The translations under genes were made by a program, and so were the position numbers. 64,000 bases of DNA from Anthoceros angustus (Eukaryota; Streptophyta; Anthocerotopsida; Anthocerotales; Anthocerotaceae): contig MU008184.1 of assembly GCA_010909165.1 (NCBI GenBank), positions 372,001-436,000 of the forward strand. The letters run 5' to 3'. Positions 1-11,114 of the stretch are shown here, in pieces. The notes below the pieces were generated by a model. It had not been told where the DNA came from. It made no database searches and saw nothing but the letters and a program-made list of their open reading frames with translations. The first letter of the stretch is position 1. Each line of letters begins with the position of its first letter.

Positions 1-1
1 T

Positions 2-589
2 CGGAGAGCGTCGCTTCGTTCATTGCTGGAGGTAAAGCCGGCGCTCATCACCGATTCAAGTGGGGAACTACTTGTCGAATTCCGTCCGCTAAGGAGGCCG
101 CACGGCAAGCTGAACAGATCTACTGAACTCTGGGCTCTCATTGATTCCATTGAGAGACGGACCAGCGAACCCGTACCCATGTTGGAGTGGGAACGGAGCC
201 GCGAACCCGTCCCGATGTCGAAGTGGAAACGTGCAGAGTCGCCAGGAGCTCACCCAGAGATGGACTCAAGCTCCGATACTCCAAAGGAGACGAATGTAAC
301 ATACGATTCCATTAAGAAAGAGGTTGCGTACGAACTGCGGACATCTTTGGAGGAACAGGCCAGGATGCTGGAACAGCGAAGATTGAACAAGGAATCGAGG
401 AAGCCACTGGGATCAGGCGATGTGTCGTGTACAGATACCGAACAATGCTGTGATGACAAGATACCTGTGATCACATGTGGTACAATGCTTCGAAGCCAGG
501 ATCATTTCCATGGCGGCCTCGATGTTCTGGCCTGGAGAGAGCCGAAGGATCCAGCGGCTAGTGAGTTCTCCGTCTTCTTCTCTTATTAA
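2..589 (+). CDS. 3' part of an unrecognised protein-coding gene
   Basis: An open frame runs in from the left edge of the window and stops at 589. No in-frame ATG marks a start near its beginning, so it is probably the C-terminal part or last exon of a gene lying to the left. The product is hydrophilic and charged. It holds a short internal duplication (EPVPMLEWER then EPVPMSKWKR, about residues 50-70) followed by a Lys/Glu/Arg-rich stretch that could be helical. I recognise no family. A splice donor inside the frame cannot be excluded, so the last 35 residues may be intronic read-through. Antisense frames here are shorter and look like shadows. Confidence 0.35.
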   Translation, partial: RRASLRSLLEVKPALITDSSGELLVEFRPLRRPHGKLNRSTELWALIDSIERRTSEPVPMLEWERSREPVPMSKWKRAESPGAHPEMDSSSDTPKETNVTYDSIKKEVAYELRTSLEEQARMLEQRRLNKESRKPLGSGDVSCTDTEQCCDDKIPVITCGTMLRSQDHFHGGLDVLAWREPKDPAASEFSVFFSY

Positions 590-2137
590 GTGGACTTCGT
601 GGTGGGAGGACAGGACAATGTTGAACGATTTACTTTTTTCCGCGAATGAATGTTGGCGAAAGATTCAGTCGGTCCTCCTGGAAACTCTCAAGTCTTACTG
701 GGAAATGCATATTGTAAGAACTATGATCTTGATTCCTTAGACAACCGCAGATATTTTGAGGTTATTGAGTTGTTGTGATGCAGCTGTACACGCATGACAG
801 ATCGATCATATGTCCGTAAGGAAAAACCTTACTCCAGCCTTTAGGGGGAGCAGGGCCTGGGTCTCTGTGATTAGGGAGAGGAGGGATATTGGAGGGCTGG
901 CTTTGGGGTAGTATACATCTGTACATAGCTGAGGACGATGGATGGCTGAGGTCGTGCTTTGGGGTAGCTAGGTTCTTTGATCTTGGACCACCTTTGTAAA
1001 TATGCTCTTCCCTGCAATCCTGAGAAGTTTAGCACTAAGAAATAGCCTTACTCCAGTCTCTCTCGTTAAGCCATTAGGTGTGGCATACGTCCATCGACGT
1101 AGAGCCTGATATATTGATTGTTTGTTTGGCTGCCGACATAAACGTTGTACAAGTGTTTGTAAGTGCTCTGAAAGCGTGTGTGAGTTTGAATCGTTCTCCG
1201 GCATACGATACTGGAAGTGATCGATGGGCGGAGAGAATTCACGAACCGCACGCGCAAGGCACAGGGGCCGAGAGCATGTTTCATGGGTTATGTAGATATC
1301 TCAATTGAATAAGACGATTGAAGTCTGCCACGCATCTTCTCGAATAGTCAACCCTGTCCCATTTCCCCATCTAACCTATTTCACCTAGTCCCTAGCTGCC
1401 ACATTGTCCCCTCAGCCTTCCATCTGGTGTCGAGGGCAGGGCTCATCGGTTTGTCAGAATCAGTGACGTGCAACATCCAGAGCCCAGAATGAGATGGAGC
1501 TGGTCCTCTTGTAGAGTTCACTGCACAGCTTGGGCTGGATGATTCAATACTATTACAGTTTCCATCTATTCCAGAAGTTTTTCGTTTTCACGTATTCATA
1601 CTGTAGAATGTGCAACGTGTCCCACACTATCTCGCCTTCTTGTTGGCCAAGCTGTAGGCAAGTGCCAAATGACGGTGGAGCATCCCTCACTACCAACGCT
1701 GATAAGATGGAGCTGAGCAGCTGATGGACCTGTTAGAGCTGGAAACCTGTGAGTAACATATCACAGTCCACACCGGTCCAATTATTTGCCTGTAACGATC
1801 CGACTTCCATGACGAGCCAACAAACGGCTCTGAACACCAGCACAGAGTCTCCTTGGAGATGATCCAAGTTAAGAGGACATGGAGAACGCCGCAGATCTGG
1901 CCGTTATTACCATTACTCTGGCCTCCCTATAGTACAATGGGCAAGCGCAGCTAGTGGATCAAGCACGTTGTTCCACGCTGCAAATAATGATTCTGAAGTC
2001 TCTTTCAAAGCTGGGGGGAAAGAATACGGTGTAGCTTCAGCTGAATGGGAATACTCTCAGAAACCCGAACTCCACGAAAGCGCTACTTAGGACTCAAATC
2101 TACAAAATCTCCCAACCCTACTTGGATTCCCAAACGC
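590..2137. other. Intergenic stretch, no gene seen
   Basis: Only short frames below 80 codons occur on either strand, with no family signature, no clear repeats and no RNA gene that I can recognise. The right end includes the 3' flank of the minus-strand PP4 gene, so its 3' UTR and polyadenylation site should lie just left of 2138. Confidence 0.5.
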
Positions 2138-4142
2138 TTATAAGAAGTAGTCAGGTGCAGGCTTTTTGGAAGGTACGCCCCTTGCCTCCTGAAAGTAACA
2201 ACGTTTCTCGTGTCAGCCAGTGCACTCGGAGATATGAAGAACAAGTTATCAGATAAAACACTAGTGCAATAACGGGCTGCAGATTCTAAATAATACCTGG
2301 GGGGCTGCTTCAAACACAGTGAACTTCTTGTTCAGATGCTCATCCAGCTCCAAAATGGCAGCCACATTCCCACACCTGTAGAGAAGGCAAGCTTTGTGCC
2401 TCAATTCAACAAGACAGGAAGTAAGCAAGACCCGTTGCACATAGCATGTACCTGTAGCAGTAGTTTGGAGCTGACCAGACCGTCACAAGCTGGTTATTGA
2501 ACATCCCCTTGTACCCCTCCATTACAAGCTGATGGGCTCGACATATCAACTCAATTTTATTTGTATGGTTGAACGCTGTGACAACGTTTCCACCAAACAA
2601 GTAGCCAGCCCCCCGAGGACTTAAACCCCACCCCTCAATTTCCTCAGGATCTGACCACAGAAGGTCACACATTGCTCCATCATGTGGCACTTCTTGTTTT
2701 CGGTCAATTGTCCTGATCTGCCAGAATTTAAACAAAAAAATACAGAGTCAATTATATGTGAAAAACAGAGGCCCACGTTTCCACAGGTGGCAAAACGGTA
2801 CCAAATGTGAACCAGCTAACCTGATCCAAGGTTGTGATGGACGGAGAAAGGCCACCATGTACACCAAAGATCTTAGACTCAATTAAGGCCGACAAGCTGA
2901 AAGCCAAAGCGGGTCAGATGCGTAGAGCGAGATACTGGTGCAGAACCAAAATGATTTAAAAAAAAGCCAGATAAAAAGGGAGATGAATAACTGTGCAAGT
3001 AGCTAGAACGGACCTCAGATAATCAAATATATCAGTGCAATATCGCCATACATTGACAGAACCATACTTCCTTAAGCATTCGTCATAAAATCCATACACC
3101 TGTTAAAGGTGGCGCAAACACAAGCAATGAACTTCGTCAGAAATCCAACCAGACTCATGAGATCAATCTATACAGATAACGGTCAGAAATGAAATCCTAG
3201 CAATCACCCCAAATGAAAGAACTTAGTGCCGGCACCTGAGTGATTTGACGGCTTTCATGATTCCCTCGGATCAGCGTTATCCGGTCTGGATACCTGACCT
3301 GAGGACATGAACCATGTCAACGTAACAGAAAGAGTGTGACAACATACCAAGACGATTCAACCAAGCACAGGCATACCTTCAAGGCAAGCAACAGTAAAAA
3401 CGTCTCCACGGAATAGAAACCCCGGTCGACAAAGTCACCTAAGAAGAGATAGTTTGTTTGTGGACAGTCGCCACCAACTTTAAAAAGCTCTACTAGATCA
3501 TAAAATTGTCCATGAATATCACCACAAATCTGCAGCATTAACAAGCCAGCTACCAATCAGATCAAAGAGAACAATCAACTGCAACATATTTAAGCTGGTG
3601 TTCAGGCAATCTAGGTGAAGACCAAAAATTGTCCTGACGCTGTTGTTAGATGCCTCCACGGCCCAAAACAAAGAAGAAATCGGTGCAGACAACTTCATGC
3701 TGCCGGTGCCATTCAGTATGGCCATATCAAAGCCCCTGCTCGCCGGTGTCTCTAAAAAAGCAATACGCTACTGCCAACTACACCTGATCCAAAGACCTGA
3801 TAAGCCCAGAACGATAGATACTGAATTGAAAATTTACTACCCGCCTGCACACCGCATCTCCGGAACGGGATTTCCGAAAATCGGAGGCTGCTGCAGACCA
3901 AAAACACAATGTCCAAGCATCCTAAAGCTACCGAAAGCCATCCAATCTGCCCGAAGGGCTGTAATTCGCAGTCGGCAACAGAGAATGGAAGCCATACTTA
4001 CTGTCACAGGGGCGTCAACTCTCTGCACATTGCTTTCCTCCACAAGAATCTCCATGGCCTTGAGGCACAGTGCTTTCACCTCCGATTCTTTCAGTGGCTC
4101 GCATCGTTTGAGCTGCTCTATCTGCCTATCTAGGTCTGACAT
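2138..4142 (-). CDS. PPX: Serine/threonine protein phosphatase 4 catalytic subunit (PPX/PP4c)
   Basis: Metal-dependent Ser/Thr phosphatase of the PPP family, expected to be the catalytic subunit of the PP4 complex in nucleus and cytosol. I place eight exons at 4142-4002, 3529-3377, 3298-3236, 3099-3014, 2896-2821, 2717-2452, 2375-2297 and 2188-2138. All introns are GT-AG, phases match, and the total is 304 codons plus stop, the usual PP4c length. Signature motifs are in order: GDIHG (residues 50-54), GDFVDRG (78-84), GNHE (110-113), a HGG metal motif in exon 5, then [11 protein letters not shown]. The C-terminus is DYFL, the conserved tail that is carboxymethylated in PP2A/PP4/PP6. The N-terminus [17 protein letters not shown] is typical of plant PPX rather than PP2A. 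The ATG at 4142 is the first one matching the family N-terminus; 19 in-frame codons upstream look like leader. No defect is seen. Confidence 0.95.
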
Positions 4143-4524
4143 GGTGTGGCGTGCGCGGTTGCACCACACCGCTGGCCGCAACCCAGCCCTAATCAACAAA
4201 TAGACGAGGCTCCCCCCTGGAGGCCAGCATGGAGGCAGCTTTGTGGCAGGAACATGGAAGCTCGCGAATCAGCCGCACCTCTGGGCTTCCCGCCACTGAA
4301 CATGGGGAGGGGAAGATGATACGCAGATACGAAAGAGCAAATCCCAGGCCCAGTGCCACCCCGCACGCAGCTTATCTTGCAAGTCCAGCGCCGCTCATGA
4401 GCACGCGCCGCAGCCGTCCCTCCATCACATAATCCTGGCAGCCAGGAAGCTGCGCTCCACGAAACAGGAAGCCTCCCGCCCTCCCTTCCCAGAGCCTCAG
4501 GAATCCAAGCAACCTCCAGTGAGC

Positions 4525-7060
4525 AGCCAAGGCAGGAACTCGACTGATCACACCTCCAGGTGCTGCCTGGCAATGGCCGCAAGAGGAAGTGTGTGGCGGT
4601 CCACAGTCAGTACATGTGGCGTTCCCTCCTGGCTCTACTGTTTTGCAGCGTAAAGGCTGGATTGCATCAGGCCGCCATGGCCGCTCGCTCTGGTCGGTCC
4701 CTCTCCTCTCCACGCCGCTAATCTCGCCATCGTATTCGTCTGGTCACCGTATACGGTGTGGACGATATTTTCTGGAACCCTCTTTTCATCGCTCATGTGT
4801 GCGGGTACCTAAACGCTAACAGCCTCGGTTTCAAGAATCCCTTTCTCTGAGACACTTACAGATTGTTCTGCTACAAATCAGGCCCTTGTGTGGTTCCTGT
4901 GCTCTCTTGTATTGTTTCCCAAAAGAATCCTCTTACTAGACGTACTGCCTGTAAGAATCCACTGACTCCTCCTAGTGGCCCGAAATGGCGATGGTGAACA
5001 TATCCTAGCAAGTTTCCTATGTATTTCGCATACAGTCCGTAGATCCGTGCTTTCAAAAAACTGATGAGAGATGGAGCTCCGGTGTCTTCCTGCATAACCT
5101 ATAGGTAGAAAAATAGAATGTGGACAAGAAGCAGGATTCTGGGTCCAGTGGACATGCACAACCCACCACCAGGGACAGGACTGTTCTGATGGATCCACGT
5201 GGTCCAAGAATGTTGAGCCAGGAATATCCCCCTCGTAGCGAGTAGGGATGTCGAACAAAACGGGATTAGGATGCAGCTTTCTCTTCCACTTGAGTGAAGG
5301 TGGTCAGCCCCCCACTGCTGGGAGTCAAGACATGGAATTCATGGGAGTATACGTGGGTAGGTGTTCCCGGACATAGGAGCTCTCACGATGCATATGGGAT
5401 ACGGAAGACAACTATGTTGCTCCAGAAACGCCTACTAGTGTCGTAGACATACCCGCATTCACCCACAGAAACGGTGAGATGAATGTCACTGCCCTCGATG
5501 TTTGCCTTGTCCAGGACTAGTCTCCGATTCGAGACCTTTGTCCTGATGACTCTTGGGGGTGCCCATTTCAGAGGCTCTGCAGTAGAAGCTTCTTCATGTT
5601 CTTGGGCAGAAGAGACATCAGCTGCGAAGAGCGTCCATTTCCCGGGTCCAGTCTCCAGATCCCAAAGTCAGGCTGCAGGGTTTCAACCTGAGACAACTTC
5701 CCCCGACCAAGAAGAGCCCCATGCTGAGCATGATTGTAGGCAACCTCCAGTTCCTTACGGAGGTGCAGAGGGAGAGGCTCGGACTTCCCGGACCCTTCAG
5801 ACTCCTCCTCGGACTCGTCGGAGTCCTCGGGCCTGGGCTGCCGACGTCTGGGAGTCCTTGGCTTCCTCAGAAAGTACTCTGCAGCACAAAAGATTCCCAA
5901 GTTTCTCAACCAGACGAAAGGGTCTATCTTCCCGGTTCCCTGCCACAGTAACCCACGGTCTCGCCCTTGTCCGCCTTAAGCTTCAACACCCTCGCTACCG
6001 ATTTCTGGGCATAATACAGGAAATCTCCCCGAAATCCCACTCAGGCCGAGCGAGGGGGTAATCATCGTCAGGGTCATGCGCTTCGTAGGCCCCCTTGAGG
6101 TACGTGAGCTTCCAGGCACCCACAGCAGACTCAGCGCTGAATGCATGGATTGTGGTAACCCGCTCCTCAACCCAGTCGGGTCCACGCGCGGGCAGATGAG
6201 AGCCAACCTGAAGCTGAGGCCGCTGTGGCCCACCATCAGTTTCACAGTCCAACCCTTCCTGCTCCTTCTGTACTCTTTGGCATCAAAGACCAGGGATGGC
6301 AACTCTCTTTATGTTTCAGCGAGGAGATCAACCACGCAAAAGGTCACGCGTTTCCTCTCGTCATCCTCTGATTCTTCTCCTCCGTCTTGAGCCTCTCCTC
6401 CGTCTTCAGCCTTCCAGATGCACACCAATCTACCCGCACCACATGGTACGGAGGCGAGAAAAGCTGGAATTTCGGAGGAAGGAAGGACAAGGGCAGCTTG
6501 TGCTGCTGCAGCCCGCGGGGCTGGCAGAGGTAGGAAACGTCTGAGGGCCGGGGCTGGCAGCCGGGGGCCAGGCAACCCGGCTGGTACTCCATAACCCACA
6601 CAGGCGCAAGCTGTTGCATAGGGCGCCTGGAGGAAGCATCCGCCTTCTCAACTCTCAAGACATGGGCTAGAAAACGAGGCTGGGCTGTCACCGAGCAGTG
6701 CTTGCATAGCGGCTTCCTGTCCTGGTCGAACTTCGAGCTGTGTCCCAAAGTTTCATTTGTCTCCGACTCCATTCCACTCCCGTCCGAAGACCAGCGAAAG
6801 TTGCCCTCGTCTGAATCCGCCGAGTCTTCGTCTGAGTCCGAACCCTTCATTTTTACCCCAAAGTGGGAGACCATTCCTGTATGTAGTCCTCGTAGTGACC
6901 CATCTGGCTCGATGGCGCTCCACAGTCACAGCAGTCCCAGAATACTGATTGTTCACTAGTGCCTCATCAGGAGCGCTCCTGATTGTTCACAAGTGTTTCC
7001 GGGGAGCTCTGTGACAGCTTACACACCCTGATTAGCAGACTCAACACCGTTGCATAGATG
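4525..7060. repeat. Segmental duplication, left copy
   Basis: This stretch aligns by eye in order with 7865-10735. Matching blocks include 4525-4585 with 7865-7915 (shared CACCTCCAGGTGCTGCCTGG), 4738-4800 with 7957-8023, 4815-5100 with 9147-9435, 5900-6960 with 9890-10640, and 6960-7030 with 10615-10690. The left copy lacks the PPR block present at 8024-9140 in the right copy. Both copies carry the same decayed minus-strand gene. The direct orientation suggests tandem duplication followed by deletion in one copy or insertion in the other. Confidence 0.75.
4873..6874 (-). pseudogene. Decayed gene of unrecognised family, left copy
   Basis: Read on the minus strand from an ATG at 6874, a frame continues to about 6430. 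It begins with an acidic Ser/Asp/Glu-rich stretch (GSDSDEDSADSDEGNF) and includes VWVMEYQPG, SDVSYLCQPRGLQQ and LPLSFLPPKF. The related right copy shows the continuation (VCIW, then a LLAxTWRELP-type segment, then YKRSRK.W), but here it lies in other frames, so single-base shifts are present near 6430, 6310 and below 5990. The pieces 'FxVxDLLAxTW' and 'AFSAESAVGAWK' recall blades of F-box/kelch-like beta-propellers, but that is a weak resemblance and I do not assign the family. Some apparent breaks could be introns. The lower part (4873-5260) matches the right copy at nucleotide level only. Confidence 0.45.
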
Positions 7061-7064
7061 CAAT

Positions 7065-7215
7065 GGATATGCTTGTTGGGAGATGGGCCGCATCATCTAA
7101 TCGCAACGGGCACAACGGCCGCATCGGCAGGGATGCAATTTCGGGAGATGCAGCGCAATCAATGTCCTGGTCGGGAGATGGAGTGCAATCAATATGCTCG
7201 TGCGGAGATGGTAAC
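7065..7215. repeat. Short tandem repeat, ~30-bp unit
   Basis: Units built on 'GGGAGATGG..GCAATCAATATGCTCGT' recur about four times. A single related unit occurs at 10725-10760 in the right segmental copy. It looks like a small minisatellite with no coding role. Confidence 0.6.
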
Positions 7216-7864
7216 GCACCAGTGCAGCTGCCCTTAAAAAACAATCTAGACCCAGGAAAACAATTTCGATCAGTTCTCGACTGTACTTGTGGGAGGCAGG
7301 CCCAGAGAAGAGAAGAGTCAGGATACGGATCAGGGCATGTGTGTGTATCTTCACCACTCTTCGCTGTGAGTAGACCGAGGCTGATATTTAGTCCAAGCGT
7401 GTATTGGATGGCTGGGATGGCATTAGCCATCAATGCTAGCAAAGATTTTTTCAGTCCCCCAGAGTGCAAGAGGCCACCCCTATGGTATGCCGTTTGGGAC
7501 ACTTCAAAAAGTCCGGCACATCTGTAGGCCCTGTTAGAAGCGGGGCTGAGAAACGCCTTCAAAGCTGGCCCTACACCTCTGTAAGCTGGGCCCATGGCAA
7601 GGTGGTAGGCTCTAGAAAATACATATGTGCTGGTGTGCTGGAACTTGCAGCCGCCAGTAGCTTAATGAGTATCTCATATTCCGTAATGTCAGGTTGGACA
7701 AAGTGTAAAGCATTGCCCTCATGCCTCCTGGCTGTTTTCCTTCTGCTCAGTGTATGTTCTTGATGGCTTGTCGGGCTGGCTGCCTGCCCCCTTGCTTCCG
7801 TTGTGACGACAGGAGACCCCAACACAATATGAGAGAAATTGTATGGCAGAAACTTCATACAAGG
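7216..7864. other. Spacer between duplicated segments
   Basis: Frames of 95-184 codons occur on both strands but overlap one another and match no family. I see no credible gene, RNA or mobile-element signature. Confidence 0.4.
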
Positions 7865-7959
7865 CAGAAACTCGACTCATCACACCTCCAGGTGCTGCCT
7901 GGCAATGGCCGCAATAGCAAGAGCATGGCTATGACTGCTATGCAGCGTAAAGGCAATCT

Positions 7960-9142
7960 GGTCACCATATACGGTGTGGACGGTCTCATTTTCTGGAACC
8001 TCTTTTCATCGCTCAAGTGTCTGGAATCTGGCAGAGAAGTGCACGGTCGTGTATTGCAAAGTCGCATTTCCCTGCTGTGTAACTCGATTGTTGGCACCTG
8101 CCTGGTGCACATCTATGCAGAGTGCGGTGAACTGGAAAGATGCACGCCAGGTTTCTGACAGCATGGCCACAAAGAAAGTGGTGACATGGCATGCCCTGAT
8201 TGCTGAGTATGCAAAATGTGGTGAGCAGATGAAAGATGCACGCCAGGTTTTTGACAGCTTGGCTACAAAGAAGGTGGTGACATGGAATGCCCTGATAGCC
8301 GGGTATGCCGAGCAAGGGCCCGGACACGAGGCACTTGTTGTGTGTGCGCACATGGAGCAAGAAGGCCTCACTTGGCCAACCTTGTTAGTTTTGGTTGCCG
8401 TCTCAAGCCCTGTGGATGCACTGGTGCTTTGCAGAACGCAGGCAGCTGCACTCACAGATTGTCGAAAGAGGATTGCTGGATGACATAGTGGTGGGCACCT
8501 CCTGGTGGACATGTATGCAGAATCGGGTGAACTGGAAGATGCACGCCAGCTTTTTGACAGCATGAACACAAAGTATGTGGTGACATGGACCGCCCTTATA
8601 GCCGGGTATGCCGAGCACGGGCTCGGCCAAGAGGCGAAGTACTTGTTGGCAGGAGGGCTGATTTTGGCTAACCATGTTACTTCTAAAGGCTGTGCAAGCA
8701 CTGGTGCCTTACATCAGGGCAGGCGGCTGCACTCACAGACTGTCGAAAGAGGACTGCCGGATCGGATGCCATACTGGTGGTGGGCAGGTACCTGCCCGGT
8801 GGACATGTACGCAAAATGGGGTGACGTGGAAGGTGCACGCCAGATTTTTGGCAGCATGAACACAAAGGATGTGGTGACCTGGACCGCCCTGATATCCGTT
8901 TATGAACTGGAAGGTGCACGCCAGGTTTTTGACTAGCATGAACACAAAGGATGTGGTCACACCTGATATCTGTGTATGGTCACAAGGGACTAGATGTCAG
9001 TGGCCGGTATTCAGCCTGATGAGGCTACTTTTACTTGCCTTTCCATTAGCATGCAGTCATGAGGGACTGGTCCACGAGGGTTGCACTATGATTCCATGCC
9101 TGAACAGCATGACCTCAAACCTAATCCTCTGCATTGCAATTG
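7960..9142 (+). pseudogene. Decayed PPR (PLS-type) protein gene
   Basis: Pentatricopeptide repeats are organelle RNA-binding helical pairs. Here four to five repeats can be read: VHIYAECGELE, KDARQVSDSMATKKVVTWHAL, KDARQVFDSLATKKVVTWNAL, VDMYAESGELEDARQLFDSM followed by VVTWTALIAGYAEHG, and VDMYAKWGDVEGARQIFGSM. Spacer segments resemble the long L and S motifs of PLS proteins (GALHQGRRLHSQTVERGL). The repeats sit in at least three frames with stops between them (near 8158, 8483 and 8936), there is no start or DYW/E-type end, and the last repeat breaks off. It is therefore a truncated, frameshifted relic. Neighbouring copies of the same segment show that the PPR head (7957-8023) is also present at 4738-4800 without the repeats. 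Confidence 0.8.
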
Positions 9143-9499
9143 CATGACCAAACGCTAACATCCTCAGCTTCAAGAATCCCATCCTTGGAGCCACTCACAG
9201 ATTGTTCCACTAAAAATTAGGTCCTTGTGTGGTTCCTGTTCTCCCTAGTATTCTCTCATTCAAGAATTCTCGTGCTAGACGTACTTTGCGAATGTGCTGA
9301 TTCCTGGTGGCCCGAAATGGCAACGGTGAAATATCATTCCTGGCGAGTTTCCCATGTATTTCGTATGCAGTCTAGTTTCGTTCTTTCAAAACACTGATGA
9401 GAGATGGAGCTGTGGTGTCTTCCTGCATAACCTATAGGGAGTAAAATAGAATGCGGACAAGGAGAAGGGTTCTGAGTTCAGCCAGGAGAAGGACTGTCT

Positions 9500-10558
9500 G
9501 ATGGATCCACGTGGTCTAAGAAATGCCGAGCCAGGAATATACCTCTCTACAAGTAAGGGTGTCAAACAAAACAGGATTAGGATGGGGCTTTTTCTTCCAA
9601 CTTGAGTGAAGGTTGACTAGCCAGCTCCCCACAGCTGGGAGTGAAGACATGCAATTCATTGGAGTATAGATGGCAAGGAATTCCCTGACACAGGACCTCC
9701 CACGATGCATCCAGTATGTGGAAGACAACTATGTTCCTCCACAAACGCTGACCATCGTAGTCATCCCTGCGGTCACCAACAGGAATGGTGAGATGCGTGT
9801 CTGTGCCCTCGACGATTGCCTTATCCACGAGTAGTACCCGATCCGAGACCTTTGTCTTGTTCTCCCGTGGCCCACCACCAGGGTCATTGTCCAATCCTTC
9901 CGGCTCCTTTTATACTCTTCGAACACGGATTCTATGGCAACTCTCTCCATGTTTGAGCCAGGAGATCAAGCACGCCAAAGCACACACGTTGTCCATCAAA
10001 CTCAAGGGAGCTGAATTCGTGATAGTCTCGTTCGTCTTCAGTCATCCAGATGCACACCATTCGCTCCTGCACCACATAGTCCGCAGGAGAGAAGCCCTGG
10101 AACTGGGGAGGAAGAAAGGACACGGGGAGCCCGAGCTGCTGGAGCCCGTGGGGCTGGCAGAGGTAGGCTACATCCGAAAGCCGGAGCTGGTAGCCGCGGG
10201 CCAGACGCCCCGGCTGGTACTCCACAACCCACAAACCGTCAGGTGAAATTGCTTGGTGAGAGGGCGGCTCGAGGAAGCACCCGCGTCCGACTCACGGCCT
10301 CTTAAGACATGGGCTAGGAAATGCGGCTGGGTTGCCGCCGAGCAGCGATTGCACTGCGGCTTCTCATTTTTGTAGAACCTCCAGCTGGGCCCCAGACATT
10401 CATAAAAATCCTCCCACTTTATCTCGCTGTTGTCCGACTCCCAGGCAAAGCTGTAGTCATAAATGGCCTGGCCGGAAGAAATGGAGCCCTCCCTGTCTTC
10501 CGCAAACCTCTCCAATTCGCTGGAAGTGAAGTACGGCAACCATGGCTGGCAATCCTCG
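9500..10558 (-). pseudogene. Decayed gene of unrecognised family, right copy
   Basis: Minus-strand relative of the left copy at 4873-6874. Preserved pieces are CNRCSAATQPHFLAHVLRG, then after a one-base shift LWVVEYQPG, SDVAYLCQPHGLQQ, LPVSFLPPQFQGFSP, VCIWMTEDE and VLDLLAQTWRELP, then in another frame VFEEYKRSRKDWTM, then IPVGDRRDDYDGQRLW followed by IVVFHILDASWEV. The alternating frames differ in position from the breaks in the left copy, so the two copies decayed independently. No family assigned; a beta-propeller-like F-box-associated protein is one guess. Confidence 0.45.
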
Positions 10559-10735
10559 AAGAATCCTATCTAGCTCGCTGGCGCTCCGCAAGGATGCCCC
10601 AGCGTACTGATGGTGCACCAGTGTTTCCGGTTCGCTCCTGATTGTTACAAGTGTTTCCAGAGAGCCCTGTAACGGCTTACAAACCCTCAATAGCAGCCAG
10701 CATGTCGTTGCAACGGCATGGCTGCAATCATGGAG

Positions 10736-11041
10736 ATGGAGCGCAACGACGGATGGAAGTACATAGTCGGCTGCTAGACATGTACTCTGACCACTGCTCT
10801 CAGATTCACATGTCGTAACTTCTGCCCTAGAAACTCGTGTGCGTGCATACTCGACTTCTCAAATTCTAGCTAGTGGCTGGACGATGGGAAGGTCCATTTC
10901 TGTGACATGCTGGACAGCCAGGAGGTTGCACCAGTCTTCGCCCTTCGGCCTGTTCTGTGACATGCTGGACAGCCTCAGATCAGTGGCCACCAGCCGAATT
11001 AAGTGACCACGATAGAACAAACGCATTTATTTTAAGGTCCA
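10736..11041. other. Spacer with a short direct repeat
   Basis: The phrase 'CTGTGACATGCTGGACAGCC' appears twice (about 10901 and 10953). Otherwise no gene or RNA signature is visible. Confidence 0.5.
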
Positions 11042-11114
11042 GAGCCTGTAGCTCAGTGGATAAAGCGTCTGCTTCCTAACCAGGAAGTCGCAGGTTCGGT
11101 CCCTGCCTCGCGCC
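11042..11114 (+). tRNA. tRNA-Arg(CCU)-like sequence, possibly a pseudogene or SINE head
   Basis: The sequence follows the plant tRNA-Arg(CCU) pattern: box A (TAGCTCAGTGGATAAAGCG), an anticodon loop TTCCTAA, and a T-arm GCAGG-TTCGGTC-CCTGC with five clean pairs. Defects are visible. The acceptor stem has A2:G71, C5:C68 and T6:T67 mismatches (the last also occurs in known plant genes), the last anticodon-stem pair is C:C, and position 58 of the T-loop is G rather than the nearly invariant A. These suggest a decayed gene or the tRNA-derived head of a SINE. No CCA is encoded, as expected for a nuclear tRNA. Confidence 0.6.

Larger units (their letters stand above)
7865..10735. repeat. Segmental duplication, right copy
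   Basis: Direct partner of 4525-7060, longer because it contains a decayed PPR gene at 7960-9142. The order of shared blocks is conserved. Divergence is moderate, with frequent substitutions and indels, which indicates an old duplication. Confidence 0.75.
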
